Origin: Pteria penguin
Lineage: Eukaryota > Mollusca > Bivalvia > Pterioida > Pteriidae
Reading direction: 5' to 3'
Assembly (NCBI GenBank): GCA_035048485.1
Contig: CM068583.1
Coordinates: 50,124,790-50,188,789, forward strand
DNA: 64,000 nucleotides
In this document: positions 24,030-37,700 of the stretch, piece after piece
Layout: each line of letters opens with the position of its first letter
Numbering within the stretch: position 1 is the stretch's first letter
The notes under the pieces: generated by a model
Seen by the model: the letters and a program-made list of their open reading frames with translations, nothing else
Told to the model about the DNA's origin: nothing
Database searches by the model: none
Program-made: the position numbers and the translations under genes

Positions 24030-24654
24030 AAATGCATTAACCATTGACGTATGTCGACAGCACTTGGATCTACAACGCGATCTGGAACCCAGCAACTTGG
24101 AGTTTGTTTCTAAGGACCATCCGAACCAACAACGACGTAGAGGGGTATCACTACCGAATCAACAGAAGAGCGATGAAACCCAGACTTCCATTCTACACAC
24201 TGCTGTTGCTGCTGCACCAAGAGTCTGCTCTACTACCGACACGGATGAAGATGGTCAGTGGGGTAAACTGCTCCGGTACCAGAGGAAATCCACGAAGACG
24301 CTCCAAGGGAAAATTTTCCGGTTATGGGACGGGTATCAGACAGAAGACATCACCGTTTACCAGCTCCTCCGCAAATGTAGCAAGATGTAGATCTACTCTC
24401 CAGTGTGCAGAGTCAAATATCATTCTAGCGGATGTATTTTCCTTCTGTATATGTCTATTAATTGTGAATCGTGTGTTAATTTTTATACCCAGTATGTATT
24501 TTATGTATTTATATTTATGCATTATTGTTCTCCTTGTATATGGATATTGAATGTGTTGTAATTGTGTGTGAATATTTTAATGCTTTTGTTGTATCGTACT
24601 TGCATTTCTCATTGTTTCTCTTGTAAAACATCCCGGCGAATAAAATGACAATCT

Positions 24655-25219
24655 TCTTCTTCTTCTTCCAATACGAAGTGTACTCAAAAGTTGAGCGTTA
24701 TACTTCATGTGGCAGTCAAGATAAAAGCCTCGCAGGGCAGTTTTATACAGTTAAAAAGTTAAAATCTTTGATCCTCATCCTAAGCTGAAGTGGGCAGGTG
24801 ATATGTAGCCCATTGCAGTCCGGTAGTCCTCCAAGGAACATGCTGATGTCATTGCTGATGGAAGTCTGTTCCAATCCCTGATGGTAAGCGGGAAGAAGGA
24901 GAACTGGTATACATCCTTTTTCGCTATTGGGATGCGAAAGGTATGTTGTCCCCTTGTCCTGGTGTCTGTCTGGATTAGGTATTGTTCTGCTGGAATGGCC
25001 ACCAGATTGTGCTGGATCTTGAATAGCAACAGAAGGCGGATCTTTACTCTTCTGATCTGTAGCGGTTCCCATCCCAAGGAGTTGACCATGCTGGTGACGC
25101 TGCCTGCTTTCCTATCCCAGTAGTTCCTTGTAGCGAATCGTGCTGCTCTACGTTGGACTTTCTCTATCTGGTTGCTCTGACCGCTAGTGTGAGTGTCCCA
25201 TATGGAGGCAGCGTGCTAT
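24655..25219 (-). pseudogene. 5'-truncated LINE, 3' end of ORF2
   Basis: Minus strand from about 25219 reads an open frame through RRAARFATRNYWDRKAGSV, MVNSLGWEPLQIRRVKI, FKIQHNLVAIPAEQYL, FRIPIAKKDVYQFSFFP and LTIRDWNRLPS to a stop near 24776. This block order is typical of the C-terminus of CR1/jockey-like ORF2 proteins. The frame is open for about 145 codons, so the insertion is fairly young. A (GAA)n tract on the minus strand at 24652-24668 may be its 3' tail. The RT core is missing, consistent with 5' truncation. Confidence 0.82.
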
Positions 25220-25249
25220 GTATGTGTCAACTCTCATCCTTTATGAAAT

Positions 25250-25660
25250 AACAAGTTATTCTATTAATTACAATAGAAAAGAGTCATACATCAATATGGA
25301 TAGACACGACTCCACATGGGGTGACTTGACAAGATATAATTCAGTAACAGAAAAATGAAGTTTGTAGATAAATCCGTTTCGCAGAAAATGGAAGTGACTG
25401 ATGCTAAGAATAAAGATAAAAAATTATAACAATAAATGTTAAGAAATAATTTCAAAATAACAGAAGGCTCTTTCGACGGGGCGACTTAACTTGACATTTT
25501 GGAGCCACTTAACTGATATAGGGCGACTTTACGTTGGGGCGACTTAACTTTGGGGTGAATTAACCGTAGACCACGGAACAATGTTATCCGTTATATGAAC
25601 AAACTTTAATTCGTGTAGTTGGACTTCCGCTGTCTGCAGCGGCGTCGCTGAATATAATTT
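25250..25660. other. Region upstream of the STPR gene
   Basis: No gene seen. GGGCGACTT-type words recur at about 25480, 25522 and 25537 within 100 bp. The stretch 25620-25660 is locally CpG-rich (GCAGCGGCGTCGCTG) and is the likeliest promoter area for the plus-strand gene starting at 25701. Confidence 0.35.
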
Positions 25661-25700
25661 TACAAAGACTTTTAGATGTATGTGTATATATATCGACACA

Positions 25701-28700
25701 ATGGCCGTCCATTTAGAAGATTCTAAGTATAAGAATATACTACTTGTGAATGATGTCTATGAACAATGGATGAAGGTGTTGACTGAGCTTGGAATCTCTC
25801 ATTCAGACCTAGCCGTTCACCTACTTACTGTCCACGAAAAATTATGTGCTCAGTGCTGCATTAACAGGTAAAATACAGATAAAAACAAAGTCTGTGTTTT
25901 ACTGATTGTAATATCTTAATTATATCAACTTTAATTTCTATTGAAACGGTCGGCTCATACCTTCACCACCGTTTCTATTTCACCATTCATATTTTGTGTG
26001 GGAAAACTTTGCTGATAGAAACTGGATCATTGCATCCAAAAAATGGAGTGACAGGCACAAATCACTTACCTTTTCAGCTAATTAAATCCTTAACTATTCA
26101 TATCTATCCATTTTCTTGTAAAACAAGAAATACACCAAATATTTTGGAATGTATTTATTTGAGTATACATGGATTGTTTTATAAGAAAATGGATAGATAT
26201 GAATAGTTAAGGATTTAATTAGCTGAAAAGGTAAGTGATTTGTGCATGTTACTCCATTTTTTGGATGCAATGACCCAGTTTCTATCAGCAAAGTTTTCCC
26301 ACACAAAATATGAATGGTGAAATAGAAATGGTGGTGAAGGTATGAGCCGACCGTTTCAATAGAAATTATATCAACTTGTGATATAGCTATAACTTTTTGT
26401 GCTTTCTTTCACCCCTTTTACGTTTTTTTTTCGAATTTTTGGATGCTCTGAATGCTCAAACTTTTCGTAACGACCAATGATGCCGTTTCGTACTTAGACA
26501 TTACGTACCTTTTGCATTTATAATTGGTATCTTTAATATTTATAACTGGGAACATTTGTACCTGACGGTATGAGTAAGAATGTCTTACAGTTGTCATAGC
26601 TAATTGACCTATCTCCAGTTCCTGAGATTTCTAAAAATAAAATGGCGGTATAAGAGGGCATGTGGTAATATGTGTGAATCTCGTCGTTCATTAAGGATGT
26701 GTTTTTTATAAATTTTTGATGAATTATTGTCTGCTCAGTATCAGAGACATATATACACAGAGACTAGAAACTCCCGTTGAAAGCTATATAGCTCTCTCAC
26801 ATAGGTAACATTTCCCGACAGGCATCCCGATAAACCGGATGTCCACCATATTGTTCTCAGTGTTGGTTCACCTGAAACTTTTAAGCTCATGAAAAAGAGA
26901 AATTAATAGTGATCTTCAAACAAAGGTAGTTCCGTTAAGTAAAAAAGGCAATATACAAACCATTTGAATCATTAAGCATTCCATTTATGGTACATTCAAT
27001 GTGAAACCATAACCCCTATCAGAAGCCATTTGATGGTGATACCCCCGTAAAACATTCTTTCAGTTGCAGTCAAATATTTTACACAATATTGAAGCACGTG
27101 TGACCATTTTTCGTTTATAGCACTTTCAATGCTTATTTAAGTTATAGTTAGTGTTGTACATTGGAAGTGTATTGGTGTAATTGGAAGATAATCGGAAAAG
27201 GTAAACAGATCGATTATCGATTTAAATTGGAAATCCATATTCTTTGAAATTTGAGGCTGACAAATAATAGACCACATAGCAAATCTGATTATTATTTGAC
27301 CAATTCGGTGTCGTCATTGGTTTTAGTTGCCATCTTGCATTTGTACATCCTCGGCCTTTTCCTGCATAACGTAATAAAACCCTCGGCTTGGAAGCCATTC
27401 GTAGCAATTATTGAAAACAGTTCCTGTAGACTGTAATTATGGACGCTTGCACGACTACCAGACAAATAAGTCTGTGCTTGGCATGTAATGAAGACGGTAT
27501 AGAAGACTTTCACAATTCAACGGACCAAATTAAACACTAATCCTGAACTATTGCAGCGTTATTTACTTTCCTGGACACAGATTGTGTACCAGATTACATT
27601 TTACTGAGTACAATGGCAGAAACCGATTGATGCATGGACTCAATGTAAGTCATTCCGCCGAGTGACGTCCAAATCTTTTTACGTAGGCAAAAGTAAAGGG
27701 CAAGTTTTTTTTACAAAGGCATGGGTAAAGGGTGAGATTGTTCCGAATGGTCATCTTGTTATTAATAGACATTTTATGCGGAATAATTTATATGCGAAAC
27801 AATTCATGCACAGTTTAGTCCATTTTGAACAATCTTTTCTTTTGTTTTCCCTCTCAGCGACAATTGATAATAAAGAATTGGATAATCGGAATCGAAATCG
27901 AAAATTTATTGAACTTTCTATAAATCATGCATAATTACCCAGCCAAGTGTGAAGATCTCGGGACATTTTTCTCCTTACTACCGACCCCGTTGAGATACGA
28001 CCACAGAGAGAAATTTTGTTAAAACAACAAAGATAAGATCCTCCGCGTGACTAAATTCACATGTTTGTGTTCAGAAAGGTTTTCAGACACATTTTATCCC
28101 ATTGAGTGTGCAAAACTTTGTTTGTTATTTGATTTTAATCCATTTAAAAATAGGCAGTAAATCTTCTATCTTTTTTTAAACCAGAAAACTGATAGTAAAT
28201 AATCTTATTACCTGTCAATATATTACTTGTTTTATATTGGAAGTCATTTTATAAACATTAGAGAAATAAAAGTTGCCATTTTAGTACGAATCGAAGAAGT
28301 TATCAACACATAATTGGACATTTTGCAATGTGAATTTTCTTTAGCCGCCCGGATCGCTGTTTTCTTTTTACTTCTTTACATAGGAGGGAGTATAGCAGTT
28401 CATATCACGTTGAGTGTGCATATAAGATAAAACATTACTTTGTTTTGTTATTTATCATCTGAAAGTTTCAATTAAACACTAAATTGTTATTTACTGCCCA
28501 AGAATGACAGACACTGGTGCTTCCCCTGGTGTGATAATGCTTATTTATTAAACAAACAGTAGTAAAGGCAGGTGCATTGATTGCTTATATCAACAACTCG
28601 TAAATGGCAACAGATGCTGTTAAATGAATAAATATATAAAGAGAAATAAAAGTGTAGAAAAAAAAGTAGAAAATCCTGCTTTTAGAAATATTCTATAATG

Positions 28701-31700
28701 ATTTTAAATGATAAAATGAGACTTGATTTTTTAAGACAGAAAAAAGAAAAAATACAGATAAAATCAACCTAAAAGATAAAGAAATAAAGTAATAGGTGAT
28801 TGTAGAATTTGGGCCGAGATGCATTGGCAGGAAAAGACCAACTGCGATATGCGTCCCCGTACGATAACCGACAGGTTAAAATCGGTGTATAGTAGAGCAC
28901 GGTCACCTAATTAGCATAACAAAAGGACGTGCATCATATTCTGACGAAGCGGCAAGTTTCCAGTCTCTGTGTATATATGTCTCTGTCAGTATAGAGCTAT
29001 TGAGTAAAATTATTCATATGGATGTGTCTTTCATGTTTCAGAAGAGTTGTAGCTTGTAGTGCTAACAGTAACAGATACTAGTCGATTTGGTCAATTTTTG
29101 TGACAGGTGTAAAGCAGGTTTGCCAACTGTATCCTCAGGTCCTTTGGCAAAAGTCAAATGCAACATTCCTTAAACAGCTATATCTCCAACATTTCTCTGA
29201 TATCTTGACAAATTTTTAGGTAATATTGGTGATTACAGAGTTTGGAACAACTACATATATGTATATTTATAATTTCATGATGATAAATTAATCAAAGCTT
29301 GACAAACTAGTGTGGTATATGGCTTTGTGAAGTTAGTCCATAGATCATCAAAGATGGTATTGCTTAAACCATGCAAAGCTTTAAATACTATTGCCCTCGT
29401 GTACATCTGTGTTTACTGTTAAGTAATTAAGTTGCCCCAATCCACACAAAGGTATCACATTATACTAACAAATACAGAGCGTCAAGACAAACATCCGACT
29501 TGTATCCAGTAAGCTAATTATGTAACACAATATGGACGGCAGTTTAAGGAATGTTGCAATAGACTTTTGCCAGAGGAACCTGGGGATAAAAGTGACCAAC
29601 ATGCTTTACACCTGTCACAAAATTTGACCAAAATTACTAATGTCTGTTAGCACTACAAGCTACATGTAAGACACAACCATATGAATAATTCAAATTAACA
29701 GCTCTATGCTAAGTAGTCAATGATTTATAAAAACACATCCTTAATGAACGTTAAGATTCATGCATATTACTGCATGCCCTGCTATACTGCCATTTTGTTT
29801 TTAGAGTCTAGGGACATCTGCTAAGGAGCGCAGGACTGGAAAAAGGTAAATAAATCATTGTTTTCCACACAACTATATTTTTATGTTTACTGACAGGTAA
29901 CTTTACTGTTCATCTGAAACCAAAAAACAACAAAAACACTCTTTCAAATTTCAGTCTCTTGGTCTTTATTAAGTAAGATTTGGAAATCAGTCTTTTGTGC
30001 CAAAAAAAAAAGGAGTGTTTGTCATTTTTTTTTCAAATTTATGTTTATAAATACTTCCCTTTGGAGGACTTTAAAATTTTTATACTGTATATGAAAAGTG
30101 TTTTTGGATTTTAATATGATACTTCCATTTGAAGGACACAGAATTTGTTTTCATTTTAAAATCAAGAGGGGCTTCCAGAAGTGAAATGTAAAACCGCAAA
30201 TAAATCATGAGAAAATTTTCATTATTGAATAATGAATTAAATATATACGTGAATAGGTATGATCACCACTATAGTAGAGGACAAAAAGAGATTATATTTT
30301 TATTATTTATAAGTACGATACATCATTTTTTGCAGTATTATGAAATACATGAAACAATCAACATGACATGAAAAATGTAGATGATAACAATTGATGATAA
30401 TTCTATATACCGGTAAATAAGCACACTGCAAAGTTATACAGTACTAAGATCTATGATGATAACTATGTTAACAGCATTAAATTGACAGTACTTATAAAAG
30501 TAGCGCTATATACATTACACAGTACACTCAAGGTCCACATCTCTTTACACACTTACTGGAAGAAGATGAAAAATTCTGTGTTATCCAACTAAATGATTAT
30601 TAATGCAACATTCATATTTATTTTTGAATGATATATAACTAAAAAATTCCTATCTTTTCGAAACATTTACTTATAAATTTATTCAACTGTACAAAATACC
30701 AGTACGAACCTTCTCAATACAAGGTATGAATAATCCCCATACGAAAAATCTCAGTATGAAAAAGTATCAATACGAATGATCCCAGAACCCTGAAATACAT
30801 GTACACTCCATTTCTCCAGCTATTGCCAGTTTGGGGATTATTATTCACAAAACTGTTGTCTTTTCGTATTAAATTAGCTAGCAAGATATGTTACATTTAT
30901 ACAAGGTTTCCATTTCATTACTTAAATACACTACTCAGATTGATAAAAAAATTATGATGAAAGCCTTTACTTTAGTGGTCCCAGTGTCTTAGAGAAGATG
31001 CTCAAAGCACCAATGTGCCCTTTGTAAACATTGAATTTTTCGTGTAATGCATACTAAATCACATTTTGCCATCAGATACATGATTTAAACTTGGCGTGGC
31101 ATAAATAAAGAATAAACAAGCATGATAAATTTAGGATCTCTTCAGAATGTTTTACTTTTATTCAAACCTTTGGTATAGATTAACATTGTATGAAGTGAAA
31201 TCAGCAAATAACTTTTATCTCCTACATGAGCATGTACTGACCTTTTAAAAAGCAATCATCAATGACAGCTAAGATCACATTTGACTATACCCCAGACTTT
31301 TGGGTGACAAAATAGTTTTAGTGTTGACGCGTTAAGCATTCAAAAGCTGGGGCCAAGCAATAAACAACATGGCTTCAGTAATCAATTAAAAAGGTAAATT
31401 TGTTAAAATGTACTCCCTAAGTTTTCTTCTGGATCCGGAACGTGTATTTCCAGATTATCGGTGCAAAATAACATGGAGGAAATTGTTACTGTACTTGTTG
31501 TCCAGATAAACAGATTTTCCCGGATAATCAGAGCCCGGATTAACAGAGCATCACTGTATTTACAATAACATTAATAATATATGAGTGAAAATTTGCACCA
31601 TGTCATACGCTTAAACCAAAGGCATTATAGAGTTCTCACTAAACTTTGAAAATTACCCCATAATACATGAATTCAGAAGGTTTCGGAAGGTACCCAAAAC

Positions 31701-34700
31701 AATGAGGGATCTTTGAAGTGCTAGTTTTCAGAGACACAGGACCTTGGTTTATAGCTCGCCAGGACAAATGTCTGAGAGCTCATGTCATAATCCTGGCGTC
31801 TGCATCCGTCCTCTGGAAAACTCTAACCTGGGCTATAACTTTTAAACCATAAGAGATAGGACTTGGATATTTCTTAAGTACATTCCTCATGACCAAAGCT
31901 TTCATTTAGTGCCATCTCTTTTTATCTCATGACCTTGACCTTTGACTTTGTCCTACTTCTCAAAACATATTACAGATTTATAAATCTTTGCTTTTAATGT
32001 CTAAAGTAAAAGTATTCTTTTAAAGCATAATACACCGATCCTAGCCAAAGAAATATCATATACCGAAAAAAAAGTTTATTAATGTTAATGACACTAGTTT
32101 TGAGATTTACTATGTGTATGTGTTCCATTGATCTACATTTAAGAAAGTCTGTGCTTCATAGTTAGTTGAAAAAAAAAAACATAATAAAAATCATAATATA
32201 ATTTTGTTCCTTTTGCAGAGAAAAAAGTAATGAAACCATTAAAGGTATGTAACAGTTTGATCCTTTGAGATCTGTATTTCTTGGTGTTAAAAGTGAATTT
32301 TATATGCATTATCAGTTCCATCACAATATTTATACATCGCATGAAAAATTTGTTATTAAATGAAAACATTGAAATCTCAGTTTATGTAATGAAGTTGGTG
32401 GTGATATTTTGTGATAAAATCTCTGGTTAGGGCATTGAATGCATATATTCATATGATTTCCCTTCATACATTAGAACATCAGAAACCAGAAACTGTCCGG
32501 ACTAAATCTCGACGTAAACCTCTTGTGGTCATGGCAAGAAAAAAGATTGATGAAGCTCCATATTCTGAGGATTTGGATGGTACGGAATATGGAGAAAATA
32601 TAGAACAATTTTCAGTTAAATTAGAAGGTATGTGAGAAACTGAATTCAAGTTCTTGCTAATTAAATTTTTCATGGATAATATGAATCAAAATCATAAAGA
32701 GAAATTTCTTATTTAATTTACATTAATAATATTAAAAGGATGCAGTACTTGTTTGTTAGATAGGTACATTAATAATTGTTGTTTTATACTTCATCATTAT
32801 ATGAAAGTGTGTAATGTTTGATTGTAAACAATATACCGGTATTGAAACTCCATTTAAATCAATTTAAGCTCCAGACTATGTGGATGAGGAAGAAAGCGAA
32901 GGAGTTATTCCACCTGTATCAAATGATCTTCATATTCCAGTTCCAACTGGGGGAATTTCTAATGCACAGGGACCTACCCCGCTCTTCATCTCAAAAGTGA
33001 GACCTGTAACTCCTCCTCGTTTACATGCAGGCACAGAGCAGGTAACTCATAAGGTTTAAATATGTCATTCTCTTTTCATTTCATTTTCATTTTCTTTTTA
33101 TATTTGGCATGCATGCTTCACTAATAAAGCCCTTTCAAATACACCAAGTTCATTGATCTTGTGACCTTGATCTGTGATCTATATTTCAAAATTTGCCTAA
33201 TTTCGACTTTGTTGCCGCCAAGGGCACTCATGTTCCTCAAACACATCTTGTTTCCTTTAATTTCTTTACAGTTTAACTTTGGTTACGGTAAGTCAAAGTC
33301 ACGGTTAGTCGAAATTCTGTCTGTCCATGAATATTCTTCGGGTCATAACGTCTTCCTTTTACTTTAGAGGGAGACAATATTTCACACAATTGTTGTCCAT
33401 GATCCAAGGGTGTGTCATGACGTTGAATCAAGGTCATATCTACAAGGTCAAGGTCACAGTGCACTCATTGCCAGAATTCTCGTCTGGGTCATTACTTCTT
33501 CCTTTTATTTTGGAGGGAGATAATATTTTACACAATTGTTGTCATTGACCCAAGGGTATGTCATGACCTTGAAATAAGGACATATGTACAAAGTCAAGGT
33601 CACAGTGTACAGATTGGCAGAATTATTTTGCAGGCCATAACTTCTGTTACATTTCAGGGAGATGTCATGACCTTGAAATAAGGTCATATGTACAAAGTCA
33701 AGGTCACAGTGTACAGATTGGCAGAATTATTTTGCAGGCCATAACTTCTGTTACATTTCAGGGAGATTACGTTTTCCACAATTGTTGTCCATCACCCAAG
33801 AGTGTGTCATGACCTTGAACCAAGGTCATATCTTCAAGTTCAAGGTCACTGCATACACAGGCAGAATTCTTGTCTGGGCTATAACTTCTTCATGTTATAT
33901 TGCAGGGAGATTATATTCGGCAAAATTGTTGTCAATGACCGAAGGCTGTGTCATGACTTTGAAGGAAGATAATATCTTCAAGGTCATTATCACAGTGCAT
34001 ACATAGCCAGAATTCTTTTCTGGGCTGTTACTTCTTCCTATAACGTTGGAACCAAGGTCATAAATGCAATTTGAAGGTCACAGTACTTACATAGCCATAA
34101 TTATTGTCAGGACTATCACTTCCTCCTGTTATTTACAAAGGAGATTAAATTTTGCAGAATTGTTGTCCATGACCCAGGATTTGTCATGACCTTTAACTAA
34201 GGTCACATCTTCAAGGTCAAGGTCACAGTGCACACCTAGTCATAATTCTTGTCTGGGGCAAAATTTCTTCCTGATATGTTGCAGGGAAATTATATTTTAC
34301 ACAATAGTTGTCTATGACTCAAGGGAGTGTCATGATCTTCAACCAAGGTCATATCTAAAAGGTCAAGGTCACAGTGCTGACTTAGCCAGAAATCTTATCC
34401 GGAGTATAACTTCTTCCTGTTATGTTGGAGGGAGATTATATTTTGTACATTTGTTGTCCATGACCCAAGGCTGTGTGATGACCTTGAAGGAAGATAATAT
34501 CTTCAAGGTCATTGTCACAGTGCACACATAGCCAGAATTCTTTTCTGGGCTGTTACTTCTTCCTATAATGTTTGGGGGAATATAATTCGCACAATTGTTG
34601 TCCATTACCCAAGGGTGTGTTATGACCTTGATCCAATATCATGTCTTCAAGATCAAGCTCACAGTGCACCAAAAACCACAATTCCTGTATGGGCCATAGG

Positions 34701-37700
34701 TTCTTATTTATACATTTTAGGGAGATTCTATTTGTTGTCCATGACCCAAGGATGTGTCATGACCTTGAACCAAGGTCATTTCTACAAGATTGTTCACATA
34801 CATGATTGTTTTCATTAATTATACCTCAAAATGTACAAGAGGGACATCCATTACACTTATACCAGTGATGTTTCTAGGGATGAATTTTTTGTTTCAACTT
34901 TGATGCCATGGGGGTATTCATCCAACCTTGACAGTTCTAGTTTAGATATATTATAATCATTGTCTCTTAAAGTGTCATTGTTTGTACAAAGAAGTTTATT
35001 AATACAGCAATAAAGGTGGAAAAATTGCAAACAACCAGTTATATCCCTGCAACAAAATTGTTGGGCTATACTAGAATCAGGTTGTCTGTCTGTCTGTTCG
35101 TCTGTCCATCTGTAGACACAGTGGTTTCCGGGCTCTATGGTGTTATCCTTTTCACCTAGTCAAGATACCATACATACAGACTCCCCATAGGATGAGGATG
35201 ATTCCTATTGATTTTGGGGTCAAAAAGTCAAAGGTCAAACATACTGGACATTGAAACATGTATAGGTAAATGATTTCTGGGCTCTGTAGTGTTATCCTTT
35301 TCACATAGAGTCAAGATACCATACATACAGACTCCCCATGGTATGAGGAGGATCCCTATCGATTTTAGGGTCAAAAGGTCAAAGGTCAGGTGTACTTGAG
35401 ATTGATATAGGTAAATGGTTCCTGGGCTCTGTAGTGTTAACCTTTTCACCTAGAGTCAAGATACCATACGTACAGACTCTTCATGGGATGAAGATGATCC
35501 CTATCAATTTTGGGTCAAAAAGTCAAGTGTACTGGACATTGATAAAGCAACATCATTTTCGGGCTCTTATGTGTTATTTTTTTAACTTAGAGTTGCCATA
35601 TCACACATATGGACTCCTCAGAGGTCAAGTGTACTGGACATTGATATAGGTAAATGGTTTCTAGGTTCTCACGTGTTTCACAATTTTGATCTTCTTCAAT
35701 TCTGTACAATTTCCCATATATATTGAACCTTTGCCTGACACCTAAAGGTGTGTGTGAGTGACAAGTCCTTCAACAAAGGCCTCTATGGTTGGGTCAACAT
35801 CATCACAACACACACTTCTCTCAAGGAAAATAACTGCACAAGTTCATACAACCCACAATTTCCCCTCTCACCTGGAGTTTTGTCATGCCCTTGACCTTAT
35901 CTGCACAAGGTCAAGGCCATATTCAAAGAATCATTTTGCTGGCAGTGGATATTTGTGTCTGCCCCATGGCGACAGAACAATTCTTTTTCAAAATGGAACA
36001 TAAAGTTCTACAAATATATCTTTATATGCTAATGTCATAAAAATGATACAGATTTTTAACATAGGAAACAAAATTTTGAACAATAAAGGGGAATAACATC
36101 CAATTGAGGAAACATTAATGCAATAAAAAGATATATTTAGTCATGACCAGCCTGATCCACATATATCTGATGTAATAAGTGTATCTCAGCAATGAAAAAT
36201 TTATTTTCAATTTTCTACATAAAGAAATGGGATAAACATACTGTATATCTCTTCTTGCAAATATTTTTTTGAGGATTACCAAGAAAATGTCTGCTTTAGG
36301 TACATTATATTTAAAGTTGTGCTTCTATATTGAGTTGAGTTGTAATTATTCATTTGAAGTTCATATTTGTTACAGAATTCTTTGAATATATTAAAAAAAA
36401 GATATAAAAATACTTAAGGATGCATTATAACATCTGAGTGAATTATATTATTGATTTATTACCTTCACTATCAAAAAGGTTAATAATATGGAAAAAAGTT
36501 TATGTATTACCTGTCAATTTAACTACCAGTGGAGTTAATGCATGCTTTATTTATGATGTTTTATTTCCCCACCAGGTATGGCAGGGGGCATTAAGTGTTT
36601 GCTTTGTCCGTCCTTCCATCTGTCCATCTTCTGTCACACACTGGTTTCTTGATAACCCAAGCACCTTTCATTATAAAACAAAGCAAAATTGGATATATGC
36701 TTACTTTCCATGAGAGGATGAACCCTAATGATTTTGATGTCAAAGGTCAAGGGCACAGCTAATGAAAATAGGCTGTAATTATTTGTTTCCAGATGATAAC
36801 TCAAGTACTTTTTATCATACTCAAACCAAATTTTGATATGTGCTTACTTTTCAAAAGGAGAAAAATCTTATTTATTTTTGGGGTCGAAAGGTCAAAGGTC
36901 AAGGTCACAGCTGACGAAAATAGACTGTTATTGGTTTTTGGATGAATACTCAAGTGCCTTTCATTATATTGAAACCAAATTTGGGTGTATGTTTACTTAT
37001 AAAGAGAGGAAGAACCCTGTTGATGTTGGGGTCCAAAGGTCAAGGTCACAGCTGTTAAAATAGACTGAAATTATTGGTTTCTAGCTGATTTTCATCTATA
37101 TGTATTATTATACATCATTAATTGTTCATTTAAAATTTAAAATTTCATGATAAGGGAAGGATGCTTATAGATTTGAGGGCTAATATGTCAAAAGGCAAGG
37201 TTACTGATAATATTTATAGGAGTTATGACTCATGAAACTTATAATTTAGGAAAGCTTTGTTGCTGCTATGAATTAACCCCATGCAGGGACATATGTTTTA
37301 CAAACGTGGCTCAATTACTTCTTTGATTCCATGATGGTTAACCTTAATATAATTCCATGAATATGGATATGGATTTCAGTAATGCCATGTAATTTGTTAC
37401 TTTAAGTATCATGTCCAATCATTCATCTTATTTTGCCCAATCATTCATCTTATTTTGATATTTATATCACTAAAACTTAACTTACAAAGCTTAGATATTG
37501 AATTTCAGTGCATTCAGAAGGAAGACAATATAAAAAAAGCCAGCTTATCACATGAAACAGAACCAGTAAGTGAGAACATGTAGCATTATGAGGAGTAAAA
37601 TCAACTGTTTGTCATTTTTTGGACAGCTTTTGCAAAGCTTTTGTTAGCATACAGCTCATTCCATTTAAGGTTTATGACAGAAAATCTTTGAGATTATCTA

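Larger units (their letters stand above)
18999..24390 (+). pseudogene. FLYWCH/MULE-type transposase gene, broken
   Basis: Remnants of a multi-exon Mutator-like transposase. Exon 18999-19352 has the FLYWCH-like zinc-finger part (VWRCSVRNK, C, H-x-H spacing) and TANRKRQQSKPDNPTDLSFQ. Exon 19575-19851 contains RHLLFATNRQRQLL and AKTWYIDGTFKIV, where the Asp is the first DDE residue, then FVLMSGKSKRGYKK; it has a frameshift near 19605 and an in-frame stop near 19748. Exon 20041-20077 reads FKAILDLLPGT. The block with the other catalytic residues is missing. YSAHKFIRRLLAVPFLPAEQ appears twice (about 21775 and 22818), and the C-terminal part follows at 24044-24390 (RTNNDVEGYHYRINRR, then LLRYQRKSTKTLQGK in another frame). 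Other elements are inserted between 20078 and 24030. It is not functional. Confidence 0.8.

Noticed and set aside
27662..27934. 90-codon open frame as a transposase of the nested element
   Set aside because: No catalytic or zinc-binding motifs, and composition is like neighbouring noncoding DNA.
35434..36003. Open frames over the 35 kb arrays
   Set aside because: Short, repeat-derived and different from unit to unit, without codon-level conservation.
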